A model generated the notes under the pieces. The model did no database searches and was not told the DNA's origin. It saw only the letters and a list, made by a program, of their open reading frames with translations. A stretch of DNA of 64,000 nucleotides from Apostichopus japonicus (lineage: Eukaryota > Echinodermata > Holothuroidea > Aspidochirotida > Stichopodidae), in contig NC_092576.1 of assembly GCF_037975245.1 (NCBI RefSeq), positions 13,620,611 to 13,684,610 on the forward strand, given 5' to 3'. The position numbers and the translations under genes are program-made. Numbering within the stretch: the first letter of the stretch is position 1; each line of letters opens with the position of its first letter. Positions 36,963 through 50,600 of the stretch are shown piece by piece.

Positions 36963-37093
36963 GCCGGTGTGGCAGTAATGAGTGTCCGTGCGTCTCACAA
37001 ACATTCACTACTAGGATATAGTGTCCGCCTTGCGTGAATAGTGTCTTACCGACACTCGTGGGACGCCCGGACACCATTCCTTGCCACACCGGC
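36963..37093. mobile_element. Imperfect foldback element
   Basis: GCCGGTGTGGCA (36963-36974) is exactly inverted at 37082-37093. The similarity continues inward for about 50 bases with mismatches (GTGTCCGTGCGTCTCAC against the inverse GTGTCCGGGCGTCCCAC). No coding content; it is a short hairpin-forming repeat. Confidence 0.7.
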
Positions 37094-37889
37094 TCCTATA
37101 AACTGGTTTTAACCCATCACTTTGTGTAAATTTGCTTAATTTTTGAATGGAGAAAGGCACACCGTGAAACCACTTAATATCAGTTTCGTTTGAGACATTC
37201 GACACAGTCCCACATATAGGTACTTGAGTGGATAATTCACTGGGTATGTTACACTGTTGGAAACTGTGAGGGTCCGTTCTAACATTTTAAGCCAACGGAT
37301 CACAATTGTACTGACCAGTCGTGCCGTTTTTTGCATTAATAATTGAGTGCCAACGTGCCCATATGCCATTGTTCTATGTCTTCTCTAATAGGCCAAATCA
37401 TTTTGGGAGGGATATTTTATATTTTTATTTTCCAGCTGAGAAACAGATTAAATGCCCAAAGTACTGCATGTAGCTTTCACTCAAATATAGGCTATAAAGC
37501 CAGGTGTAACTATTGACAGAGGGATACGACCTGCTTTGTCGTAAAGTTATGCATATCACCCATTCCAGTCTGAAATGATATATAGCCTTGTACAGGGGCG
37601 TATCTAGGATTTTCTAACCCGGGGGGCGCGACAACTGGTTGGCGCGCAGCGTACAAGAACATTTCTGGTTTTGATAACCCCCCCTCCCCCCCAGATCACC
37701 GGAATTGGTACTTCTCGGGCTTGAATATGGCCATCCAGATGTACACTTTTGCCTGAGAACCAAGTATTTCCCAATAGTTTTTTTCCATCCATACTCCTTT
37801 TTGAAGATTGTCTCACGGAAAAGAAACCCGGAAATGTGTGTTATTTATTTCACCAGGGTAACCCAGTTTTAAACCTACGTTAAGTTTAA

Positions 37890-38645
37890 ACGAAAGGAAA
37901 GTGTGTATATGCGTGATCAATGAGATTATTATTGACTGGCAGGTAAACAGAAGGGCGCAAACGACCTCACGCATGATTTTGGAAATAAATTTAAAAAAAG
38001 GTAACGATTTTGGACAAATTTGAAGAAAAAAAATCATAAGGTTGTTCCCCTTTGAAGAGGGGAGGTGAGGGGGAGGTGAGGGGAGGTGAGGGGGTGAGGG
38101 GAGGGGAGGGGAGGGGAGGGGAGGTGAGGGGAGGTGAGGGGAGGTGAGAGGAGGTGAGGGGAGGTGAGGGGAGGGGAGGTGAGGGGAGGTGAGGGCCTTA
38201 CAAATGATCAAATTTGGCCCAAAAAATAACACTTCTCAAATTTCAGTTGGGACGCATATTTCGGTTTCCCGTAGCTTATTAGCTGCTTTTCTTGAAGTTT
38301 AAAGTGGCATTGTATGGAATTTTAGGCCCTTAAAATATTCAAATCATGTTCGAAATTTCGTCATAATAAATAGTCCATTTTTGCAACAATGGGAAGGATG
38401 AGATTATTATTGACTGGCAGGTAATCAGAAGGGCGCCAACGATCCCACGCATGATTTTTGAATGAAATAAAAAAGTCACAATTTCAGCCAAACTTGAGAA
38501 AAATCAAATGGGTATGTTAGGACGTATATTTCGGATTCCCGTGGCTTATAAGCTACTTTTGTTGAAGTTTAAAGTGGCATTGTATGGCATTTTACGCCCT
38601 CTTAATATTCAAATCATGTTCGAATTTCTTCATTATAAATTCTGC
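37890..38645. repeat. Direct duplication, first copy carrying a G-rich minisatellite
   Basis: The segment beginning GAGATTATTATTGACTGGCAG at 37920 recurs at 38400. The downstream half, around AGTTTAAAGTGGCATTGTATG, occurs near 38298 and 38566. In the first copy the two halves are separated by a GGGGAGGTGAG array (38055-38195); in the second they are nearly continuous. So the array expanded after or during duplication. Confidence 0.85.
38055..38195 (+). repeat. GGGGAGGTGAG minisatellite, G-quadruplex-prone
   Basis: About fourteen 10-11 base steps of GGGGAGGTGAG and GGGGAGG variants lie on the plus strand. Many closely spaced runs of four G make quadruplex formation plausible. Open frames through it on the minus strand are artefacts of the repeat. 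Confidence 0.92.
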
Positions 38646-39090
38646 GCCACTCTGACAAAACCATGTAATAGAAAACATCACATTAGTTATTATAACTTAC
38701 TCCTCAGTCTAAGAAAGCCTGTAGCCTACTCAGTAACTAAACGTTTTCTAAATATCGAGTAGGCCAACGGTGCAAAATGGAGTGCAAAACTGTGGAAAGG
38801 GGGCAAAATATAGTGCTAAACAGTACAACTTGTGCAACGCATTTGTAATAATGACGTGATTATTATTATTAATATTATTTTTGTTAATAGGCACATTTAT
38901 CCTAAGTTTAATATTTTTTGTCCGATTTAATCGTTCCTAATATGATTTTGATTGACTTTCATAAGATGAAACAACGTTTACAAGGCAGTGAAAGATCTCT
39001 TTAACATTTTTTTGGTTGAGGTATTGTTCATTCAAACTCTAACTGTAAACAATTATAAACTGGCAAGAAAGACAATCATTGAAGCAAACA

Positions 39091-39350
39091 AGTAAGGCAT
39101 AATAATATATTAATAACTGAGGATGCGGCTGACTATTACAAAAGCATAAAACGACTTATAACAAGCTCAGCGTGATGATTATAATTTATAACACAAACAG
39201 TCACACTTTTCTATGCAAGTTGAAGTGCGAGTAGACAATCAATATAACAACCGAGTAATACATAATGTAATGATTACTGATGATGTGGCTGACTTTTACA
39301 AAAGCATAAACGACTTATAATAAGCTCAGCGTGATGATTGTAATACCGTT
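39091..39350. repeat. Direct duplication, about 161-bp period
   Basis: GGCTGACTATTACAAAAGC (near 39127) and GTGGCTGACTTTTACAAAAG (near 39286), each followed by GCTCAGCGTGATGATT, mark two copies of a roughly 95-base block separated by unrelated sequence. Confidence 0.8.
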
Positions 39351-40612
39351 TAGGCAGGTCGGGATCAAAAGCTGGAGGGTTGAAGAGGGCAAAGACGGTG
39401 TTAAAAACGCGTTACATAGAAAAAATATGCAGTCTTAGAGCTCTTTTGTAGAAAAAAATGATCCCCTTAAAATGATTTTGTTTGGCGAGTTGTACGTAAA
39501 CCAATCTTTTGCAGAGATGTGTTTAAAAGAGGACACGAACCCAACCACCACCTATGGCAGAATGTTTTGGTGAAGAGCAACTCCCCAAAACAGGTCTACA
39601 TGAGCTGTCATTTTGTAAAAATATGATGTCATTGTAAAAAAGAATCTGAAACCGTTTATTTCCTAATGCTTTAACTTTTCATTTTTTATGTTAAAATGTG
39701 AACAGTGTTGACACTGAAACTAATACCACCATCAGGCAGTTGGTGAGAGGATGGGTGATTTGTTCATGACAGTTATCAAACCAGTCACATAGACACGATA
39801 AACTTGGTCGTCTTTATTAGGGTGTAAGTCAGATGGGCAATTATGAAAGTGTTAGGTATCCCATTTATTCCTTTGATATTTGATTGTGGTGCTTAACAGT
39901 GTATAACTGTACGTTTAAAGAAATAGGCCAGTTGCTAAAATTTAATTTATAAAGGATACAGAAGCTTTAAACTTTATGAAAGTGGGTGGGCGTGATATTT
40001 TGCCTCTTACGACCTTGATGTACCTTTCATCTTTTCATTCCTACACTGGAAACTTAACTAGAGACCATAATTCTAATTTTTAACTTTGGGAAATGGTTGA
40101 CCCTCAACCTGCATATGTTTGTATTTTCAGTTGTGCTATGAGAGTATCACTAATTCTACGTCGATGGTCATAAACATTATCTTTCTGAAGGCACTACATG
40201 CCGAAGTTGCCATATAAACTGCACTTTATGAATAAAAACACTGAAAGGGACTGCGATAATGAATTAATAATTTCCTCATGTTCACTACACATCTGGAGCA
40301 TTTGTTAGACAATGTTTGCAGTGATGTTACTGTTGGTCATTGCTAGGTGTTTGCTATTTCTTCCATTATTACAAATAATTGCATAAGGCTGACCACTGCA
40401 ATAGTCACTCATATTCGTTCGTGACTTACCTGCTTGTTTAAAGTTCCATATATTTTTTTTTTTCTGAACGAACATGCTACTTCGAAGATTCAGCACCAAT
40501 ATTTTAACAGCTATACTATACTATTAAAAAGGGAATTTTAGTTTATCTTTAACATAAACTAATGACTGCATAACAAGAAAAGCCCGCCCCCGCTTCCAAT
40601 ATATATAACTTA

Positions 40613-40662
<50 letters not shown>

Positions 40663-43600
40663 ATATATATATATATATATAATATAAATAAAAAGACACA
40701 AAAACAAACAACAAAAAGTGAACGAAAGCAGTATGTTTATTATGCAATGGTTCTTTTACACTAAAATAAGTTAAGTAGATTTTGATATGTTTTGAAAAGA
40801 ATTTAACATAGCTTCTGATTCACGCAAACAACCATGAGTTGTGATGTATATTTAAAGAAAAATTGGATTTCTATTTGATAACTACATATGAATTGCCTCA
40901 TGCGAACACTAATATTGCTATTACTTGTTCTCCTGCTAAACTTAAAACTTTTCAAGTTAGGTTGAGTTGTCAGTCTTTAAATCCCAATGAATTACTGATC
41001 AGTAGATGTTATCGGGTATCACAAGTTTGAAAGAAAAGACTCAGTTCTTGAAAGACTGCCATATTTGCTATATTCCAGCTACGCATCGACTTCCTAGATA
41101 TCATTCATTTTGAATGTCTTGTGAGTCACTGCTTGGTGTAACAATGTTTAATTCCCTGAAAATAGATTTGAACAAGAAAATACAATGTCGGAATAAGAGT
41201 TATTGATTTTTACTGAATGACTAACACAATCATAAAAAAACAGCCTATCTGCTTCTTTTCTGCCACTTTCACTAAACATCCTTTATGACGTTTTCTGCAC
41301 TATAGTATCCCATAGAAGATGCCATTGACCAAAGGTTTGCTTCGATCCTTCCCACCACAATGATAATGCACTATATCTGATTTTTTGTGTAAGTGGACGT
41401 TGAAGCCATAATTCTCTTGCCGACCTCTTCAAAATAGCAAGTACATTATTTGCAGACGTTCGTGTAAAATGAACCTTGGCAAAGTTGATTTCCTGTGGTT
41501 TTTAAGTAACTAGTGGGAATCAACCTGAAAAATCAGGTTGTAAAATGCATTAGCAATACGTCTTGATGTTTGTTTAGCCCCTAACTACAATTTGAGGCAA
41601 ATAATGGGGGTAGCATCCCACGAAGTTATCCTTTGCATTTACAATTAATGCAATTTCTTAGGGCAATACGAGACGTATGGATACACTGATACTGTGTTTT
41701 CTCAGTTTAACCTCTGCTAATTATGAGATGATCGGTTACTTGGACCCTCACTTGGAACCTTGTACTGAAAAAGTCGGTAATGTCAGTACCACATAGATTA
41801 GTTGCAGACCTGGCATCCCATTTTCTGATAGCTGCAATGATTGTCTGTAAAGTTTTTCTATGAATTGACTTTTGAACAATTTGACACCAATGGTTACGTA
41901 ATATAGTCTTTACTACGGTAATTCACCACGTTCTGTTGCTTAAAGCTAGTTCATAATAGTTGAATTATGCCACATTCTGCACTGTTTCACTTCTAAAGTT
42001 TGTTTTTGTGGGAGGGGGACCTCGGACCCTACCCTTGTTCATAAAATTCCCCATTTACCTCTAGCCCTACGTAACATACCCTACCAAAATCAGGCGAGGA
42101 GGTATTTGCATTTGACAACGAACCTCTGTAATCATGTGAATGCCACTGATGGGTTAACGGCATTGCCCCACAGTCATGCTTGTATAATGTGTCCAAACAC
42201 CTTTATGAATATTTAAAAAGCTTGTAAATATGTTACCCTTAACTATGTAAAATGTTTTACCCAAACAAGGCTTTAAAAACGTCATTAAGACCCATTTACA
42301 CTTGAGAACGATCGCAGTGTTGTACCTTGTGCTGAGGTGCATGTTTTGTGTAAAACGCGGGTCTCAGGACACTCAAATGGGACCCGGTCATAGTCTTGGA
42401 AGGGTAAGACCCCGAGATAGAGTACATGATCCAAAATGTAAACATCATATAGAACAACGCAAAATGAAGAAAAGGTCACAGTTACAATGACCATTTAGTG
42501 TTCGAGGTCAAAAAATAAAAGAATCTCTGCAAATCGTTTGCAGAAATTTAGCATCACATGTTTCAATTCTAATGCTATGAAGATTTCAAATAAATAAACA
42601 ATAACCAACCAATGGAGAGTTAACGGTAAAGATTTGAATTAGAAGGGTATACATCAAGTGGCCAACCTTGCTATGGAGAGAATTTTCAAACTTTAAAAAG
42701 AATCTCCTTTAAATGATTAGTGAACTCACCTGAAATACTGTTGATACTTTACATCCTGTGAAAATGAGCATAGTTATAACATGATTGAAATAACACTTCA
42801 TAACTCTAAAAACAAATTTATTGTTGGGATTGTTATAATTTTTAATCAACCTAAGACATCACTGGGAGATCAAAGACATGGAAATAAAATTGTAAATGTT
42901 CAAGCCATAACATTATTATATTAACATGATATGTTTAAAGTTTTTTCCCATATAACTGTTTACAAGTAACCCATAAACGTTACGTTTGTAGAGTTGATAA
43001 TTATCCTTCACACTATGTTCAGGAAGAAACTCGTTTCATGATTTATTAACTAAGAAAAATGAAATAATTAGGTTGGGAATGATTGGTTAAAAATTGTGCT
43101 GTTTATGTATTTTATAAACCACGACATATCCATATTACCTCTTATTGTTTTGTATAACTCACAACTAACAACTGTGTATTGTTCACAGTAATAAACAGAG
43201 AACAGTATGCCCTATCAGGACCATGCCTACCTCTTTTTCGTATTCTGCTTCGTCCATTTCTTCTATTCCGTCAAGCAACTATAGGGAAAGAGAAACCAGG
43301 ATATACAGATAAAATATCCTTAATAATAGATATTGAAATGGAAATAAAAAGGTGTTTTTGCACTTTATACATTATTTGTTTGTCCAAAGCCATTCTGATA
43401 TTTAATAACGGATCATAATTCCTAATGAAGCTATTAGATCGGTAACCGTATGTTTCAACTAGATGACTAAGCGTTTTTATAGCAGATTCTACATCGAATA
43501 AATGGTCTTTTTGTAATTTTCTGAGGAAAGGTTTACAGGTTTACTTCATTTGAAATGCACGTGCAATTCCTTTGCTTTGCAGAACTGATATTTTCAAGAG

Positions 43601-44440
43601 GACTGGACAACGTACAATAAGGATAGTACAGGACGACGATTCTTACTTGTCCTTTTTTCTTTCGCGGAACCGAAAGCTAGGTTGGGTCCCCAGAAAATGT
43701 ATTTAATTGTTCATTTTACCTTACGGAGATAGTGAAAATGAAAGTGCGTTATTCATTACTCCACATTCCACTCGTCCACTCAATTGACATTGATCCTAAG
43801 GGCTTTAACTCTCGTACACTCTCCCCTTTCATCTGGCCATTACTATTTCAACCGAGGCTCAACATGTCAAATCTGTACAATTCTGTCAATCATCGTTGTA
43901 TTGTAAGAAATGCTAATAGTGAATTCATTATGGGCCAGAAGCATATATTTATAATAATACAGAATATGTTGAGTATCTGGAGCACTATACGGTTATTGTC
44001 TCCCACACATAAGTGAAGTACATCGAAATTTACCTTCCACTTTCCAGACGGTACACATAGGTTGTATGTTTGGTTCTTAATGTATGGATCCCAGAGTACT
44101 GAAAGAATAACATTTATGTTCAGTAAAAATTAATAACTCAGTATGTGGTCTTCTTATTTTACTGTTGGATTGGCTTTTGCAACCATGTTTAATGTGTGCG
44201 TAGGCCCCTGACGCAATTTAAGATATTTCATATTTATATGTATATTTTGAAGATTTTGCAACTACATAATTTTATGACGTCACGTTGGTATAATGTGCCA
44301 GCTTTCTTTTTTGTCAATAGAAAAATGCCTTAAGCTTATTAAATATCTACACACACGAGACATATGCTATTACATTGCAACAATGAACACCTGAAAATCA
44401 ACTAAGTGCTTTCACGTGTTTTTTTCTTAAGTCCATTGGT
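39351..44440. other. Intergenic, no gene recognised
   Basis: AT-rich sequence between the F-box and Ig-NACHT genes. It includes an (AC)n(AT)n microsatellite at about 40610-40682. No splice-compatible exon series or RNA gene was recognised. Confidence 0.55.
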
Positions 44441-44443
44441 TGA

Positions 44444-44449
44444 TTTATT
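44444..44449 (-). terminator. Polyadenylation signal of the Ig-NACHT gene
   Basis: AATAAA on the minus strand, 29 bases past the stop codon at 44478-44480. Its position supports the last exon and implies a very short 3' UTR. Confidence 0.7.
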
Positions 44450-44477
44450 GTACAAGTTCAAGAAAGAGTACTAGCCA

Positions 44478-44601
44478 CTAACTGTTAAGTTGTTGTAATC
44501 GGTTATCTGGCATCTTGACTGAAGTTAGATCAGGGATATGAAATGGCAGGAAACAATGCCACAATCTGCAAGAAATAACATGTATAGGTAAACAATATAC
44601 A

Positions 44602-44643
<42 letters not shown>

Positions 44644-47600
44644 AATGGAGCAACCAATCAATCTGTCAGTCGGCCAATAAATTAATAAATAAATAAGGCA
44701 ATAACTAATTAATCAATCAATGGCCATCATAAAGCGCCCACCAAAAAGACAAAAAACAATTCGATATAATACGCTGAGCCACCGATCACTGCTGATATGT
44801 CTTCTGACACAGGTAGACTTTCAGGAGATCCTGAGATGTTTCATACTTCCTATTTATTATATATTCTGTCAGTCAATACTTTGCCACAAAAACAGTTAAT
44901 GTTTCTCACTAAAGGATACCAATGAGTTATGGGCTCCACAAGAAAGAGGAAGAAACATTTAATGACCTGGGACATCTTCGTTTAACTTTGACTTGTAGCT
45001 TGTCTATAATATCAGGTTGAGCTTGAGGTTGAGCTTGAGCTTGAGTAAAAAAAGCCTTGAAAGCATGCCATAAGGTTTTGTATTAAATCAATTACTTGAT
45101 TTGGGTGTCATTCTTTGATAAATTTTAAGTTTCGATGTGATGGATTCCAAAATGACATGCTCACATGCAACATTTATTAAGGAATATTTGGCATCTGCAG
45201 CAGAGAAAATTTCAAGGAATGTTGCACCGAAGTAGATAATACACGAAATCTTAATGAAAAACGACAACATACCGTAGAGTAGTCAATGACTGGCAATTGC
45301 CAGCATATTCGATAATTCCCTTGACTTCTTCCACCGTTAACCTTCCTCCTACAGAACTAATTGTCAGTTGTTTAATAGTGTTTAACAGAGGCAACCGTTG
45401 ATTTTCATTAAGAAATATAGCAGTCTCTTGCACATCAACTCTTGAGAAGCACCCAGATATGGACACTTTTAAAATTGGTATCTGCAATGAAGGAAATAAA
45501 CAGTCATGATAACACACGAAAAAAACTAAAACACTCTTAGTGGTACATAAGTTTGCGATAGCCTATAAACAAAAATCATAACATATAAATCTTCAGGTGA
45601 CCTGAATGTAATTTTGTTGTAGAAGTGACAATATTGCTCACAAAGCAGAACCAAGTATCAAAAACTTCAGAAGATTACGAAAACAATACCTAAATTAGTC
45701 CATTTCAGACAATGCTTTCTTGATTAAATACAGACAATTCTTTATTAAATACTTTTTTTCTTCAAAACCTTTTGTATACATTGATAATTAATACATTGAA
45801 TTAACTACTAAATCTAACAATTTTAACAATTGAAAACAATTCAAAATGGTTATATCAACCTAACCACTGGTGTTGGTAAAACACAATTATACAATGCGGT
45901 ACCATATGTCAACTTTCCGGTACGTAGATAATTTGTTACATAGAACCACATATAATTAGAGAAAGTACGTATGATGATCATCTCCTGTTACCTTTAACGA
46001 TGATGCAATTTGTAAAAGCTGAATAGTTGATCTTTGAAGTATTCGACTGTCATCTTGCCGGAAGTAAACTGTCTTGGATGTAATGTCCTTTACTTCTTTA
46101 CGCACATTATCAGCTATTTCAGTGCCAGGCTGTTCCATAATACATAATATTGAATGCTGCTGACCATCAGCAAAGTCTTTGAAGATTCGTATAATATGTT
46201 TAGCTGCAGAACGATTCAAGCCACATGCAAACCGGTAAATGTAATCTACATCACTATTCTGAAGCTGTTTGAAAATACTGTTTATCCACCGTTTTGATGA
46301 TTTGCTCACAACATGATGTGCAGCATACCACTCGCAGAATAACTTGTGATGGAACCGCACTTCAGTATGGTACTCCAGTACTGAATAACTGTCCATTGAT
46401 AAGGACTCTTCTTCCACCAAGATACCAGTGCTAATGTATTGGTTGTAAAATGGATCTCCAAGAATTTCAATAAGGACATCTTTTGCCCAGCTAAGTTGTA
46501 TCGATTTTTGTGTAAGCCCTTGAAAAGCTAGTTGATCTAACCTGGCATGGTCTCTCTCATATAGATCATGATTAGGAACATTTTCATCATTTAATTTATT
46601 TCGCATATGGTTGTGAAAGCAAGAAATCATGTATTTAAATAAAGTCGTCGCTGATGAAATTGTTGAAAAGCTCTTCTCCTCGCCAATCATATGAGCAAAC
46701 ATCGCAAATATAAGGGGAGTCTCACAAAGATCCTCAAAAACAGGATTCTCCCTGAGCTTTGCATTAATTTTCTCACAAAGTTCGAGGTCATCTCCGGCAA
46801 TTGCTTGGCGTATGTACGACTGTCTAGCCATCGTATCAAACCCCCTCAACCTGAAACGTCCAACCTGGATATTCAAAACAGCGGGAAGCTTTGATCTTCT
46901 CGTCGTTACTATAACGCATGCTTCTTGAAATATTTCTTTGTTAACTATTTGCAAAATATCAGTCTCAACTCCTGCATCAGGATACTCATCATAGCCATCG
47001 AATATAAATAAGATAGATTTTGCACTTTTCATAATTTCTCGAATCTCGTTTTCTCGGAGATTGGAGTCTTTTGGAAGAATGAATCGCCGAATCGCGTGGA
47101 ACAATGATGTTACATTTCCAAGCTGCCTTAGTCTTAACAGAATAAGAATATCGAACTTTTTAGAGATTGGCGAGGGAGTGTTTAAGGACCATTCATAAGC
47201 AAACTGGAGTGAAAGCATTGACTTCCCGTAACCAGGGTCACCTTCCACAACGTTAGTTTGGTTTGTTTGTTGCCTAAAAATATCTTGATAGGAACCAACA
47301 TTTCTCCAGTTATTTTCCTTTTTATCATCTGCGCCTATATCCAAAACTTCAATTTGTCCCTGAATGAAAAGTTCGTTCACGCAAAATATTTTATCTCTTA
47401 TGTAAGGAATTGGTCGTATCGTCTTACAGAGGAATTCATATCTTCGCTTAATTTCAGATACGAAAACCTTACCCAACTCTGTAATAAAAGAAAAGTTTAC
47501 AAGACTGAAATGTGAATTTACTGTATTTCTTATTTCACTTGCATAGTGCGGGCATCTGGAGAGTTGTTAGCCACATTGTTAACATAATGGGCAATCATGC

Positions 47601-50600
47601 TGACTTGTATACGCAATGTTAAGCCCCACCTATACAACCCTTAAACGTTACAGGGGATTCCCCGGGAAGTTTGGGTATCTCAAATCAATATGAAAAGGGG
47701 AAGACTCGACTGACCCGATTTGGTAAATTTAGCGTTTGGTGCATTCTGCCGCACTGTTAGATAATGATTCTTAAACCATTTGCCCAGTTATGGGAACGAC
47801 AATGGTTATTGCGTTACTTACGTCAAGTGTTAATGTGTAATTAATATTTACAAGCAAACTAAATTAAAAACCATTAAGAACTGTGATTATGTTGACCATT
47901 CATTGTATCCTAGCACCGGAAGACCAGATAAGTGATAAGAATTAAGACTAAACGGTATTTACAGATATTGAACAATGGTGTTACTTAAACTATATTAAGT
48001 AAATTCACTTCCAGATTAATACCCTCAAATCTCTGTAGTAAGTGCAATATTTCACATGAGAGTGAGGACAGATCAAATGGGTTCAATTGGCTTTTGCTGA
48101 GTCTCAACGTTTCCTGATTCATGTATACAGAAAGGGCTACAGCTAGCTTGGGACTCGCACACTCCACGTTAAAATTGACTTACCATTTATTTTGAATGTT
48201 ACCTACTTGGTTATTCTTGCATGTTTTTATTTACCTCTTTGCTGGTGCGCTGAATACTGCTCTTCCATAATCATCGGAAGAATCTAAAAAGCAAAAGAAA
48301 ATTATCATTTTCAAGTATGATGAAGTAATTAAATCAAAGGAATTAAATCCATGCAGCATGTCCGTTATCTAAAAAAAAACATTTCAAACTGTTGCTGACC
48401 GCATTAGTTCTCGTTTGAGTTGGTAAACCGTACGTTTATTATCTCCCGCCTGCTTCCCATACAGTCCCAGACGATCTGAAGACGGCTAAAAGACCTTGAA
48501 TGATTTTTGATTTCCTCTTTTCTTTTTAAAGACCTTTTGTATATGCTCAGACTAGTATAATATTTTCAACAGTAGACATCTATGGTGTACTAAGTCCATT
48601 TTAAACGAAAATTACCACACCTACCTCGTCCTCATTTTCTGCAGCATGGTTTCTAAATTGTTCCTTAAGGTGGGCAACTGCAAAGAGGAACCGAAAAATA
48701 AGTTAGCACTGCATGGTTTTGTAGCTGTTTCTGAGTGTTGTTCTTGCAGTGCAAAATAGTATTTATAACCGATTTCATTATTTTCCATTATTTTAGGTTT
48801 ACAGTCTTCTTCAAGGCCAAGGCCCTCTCACACAACTTAACCCTGCGTCATTCTTAACTTGTCACACTTACACACCAAAGTGTGCACAATTCGATAAATC
48901 TCTCGTGGGGCACCACAGTGCACCACAACCATCCCGGGGACTTACCATGTAGTGCAGCCACAAACCGGCGCACGCAACTATATTTACAAGTTACCTCGCA
49001 AGTCCCCATTTATACACCTGGGTGAAGAGAGGCAATGGAGATTAAGTGCCTTACCCAAGGACACAACGCAATGATCTGGCCAGGACTCGAACCTGTAATC
49101 CTTGGATCACAAGTCCGATGCCTTAGCCAATTGGCCACCACGCCAATTGATACTAGTAAAGATCTCTTCAAGTAACCACCCTCAAGTCAACTTGTTTATG
49201 TTCATGATACACTGGAGACGTTGAGAAGGCATAGTTTGCTTTGTGCAATGAATTAATGGATTATTGAAGCAAAACTTTTACAATACTTTTTCTAATGATA
49301 ACCAGATCCGCCGATAAGCAGGTCGGGCCTAGGAGACAATCATGCCACAGTGTCATTTCTCTTCACATATCACTGTTCCCCCTATATATTTTCCGGATCC
49401 CTCCAAATATACCCCAGTGTGAATTCCCTGCACGCTTGCTACCAAACTCATCGATAGACCTTCAGGGAAATAAGTACCTCTCCGTCTAAAAACGAAACAG
49501 AAACAGATCACCACTATCATAATCGGTATGACAAATACACTGGCCCAGGCATAAACATATGGTCTCTCCGTATCTGTAGTTATATCTGCAAATGAGATGG
49601 GGAAAAAAATGATCAAAAGAGTTGTGATTAATACACTAGATCACGGTGTCTCTGCACAGGTATGAATATAATAATGCATTGCACCAGTATCTGTTAAAAA
49701 TACAATAAACGTGCGTCAAATATGTCTCAATAAAACTAAACACAGGTACCAGTGATAACAAATATATAATATTATCATCACTTCCAATCCTATTTAAGAG
49801 CGCCAACATCATTAGTTCACATGAAATATTATAATTTTCTAATTTATTCATAAACATATGATAATAATTAATATACTGCATTTAAATCATACATATGTTA
49901 GAGAATATTTGAAAAGAAAATAATAGCTTACCATCCAGAATGAAAAGGCTTATAGTAGAATGCATATCGAAAAACGACGAGTTTGGTCCAGTTACAGAAC
50001 ACCCTATCTTAATTAATTGTTCGCTCGAATGTAGTACGTTTATCTTAGTAGCATAGGTTATATCGTAAGCATCGCCGGACAATTTGACAGTCATATGTTG
50101 TTCTGAAAACGATATTGCCGACGTTTCCTTAGGTTTGTGCCATTCTAGTCGCACCTCTGGCCATATTCCTGATACCGAACACATTAGAACTTCTCCATGA
50201 TGTATTGGAACAGTGCAATTTCTTGCACCATTGCATTGTTCGATAACTGGATAGCTAGGTTCTGGAGTAGCTAGATAGAAAATGTGAAAAACGATGATTT
50301 TTTTGGTGAATTGAAAATCAGAAATGATGTGAAGATGTATTCACTCATGCAGTTCGCGTGTAAAATAACGAGCCATGATAAATCGGTTGAATCTACCAAA
50401 GTAGATCAGCTTCTCCCTTATAATCGCATTAAGAAACAGTGTGTTTCAAATGTTTGTGAGAAATCAAATGTCGATTGTCCTATATTTTTTCTTGATGAGG
50501 TGTTGTACTGGCGTTTCATCATGTTGTATATAAACTAACTAGTTACATAATGTTTTGGAGCTGGTTCATCATGCTAACTTGATGAAAGTTTGTAACCTGA

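Noticed and set aside
37813-38232. 139-codon minus frame rich in Pro, Ser and Leu
   Set aside because: It is created by reading through the GGGGAGGTGAG minisatellite.
48235-48283. Alternative frame of this small exon (SSDDYGRAVFSAPAK)
   Set aside because: It would need a donor 4 bases downstream in the previous exon and would then enter the NACHT exon out of frame. The other frame joins both neighbours in phase.
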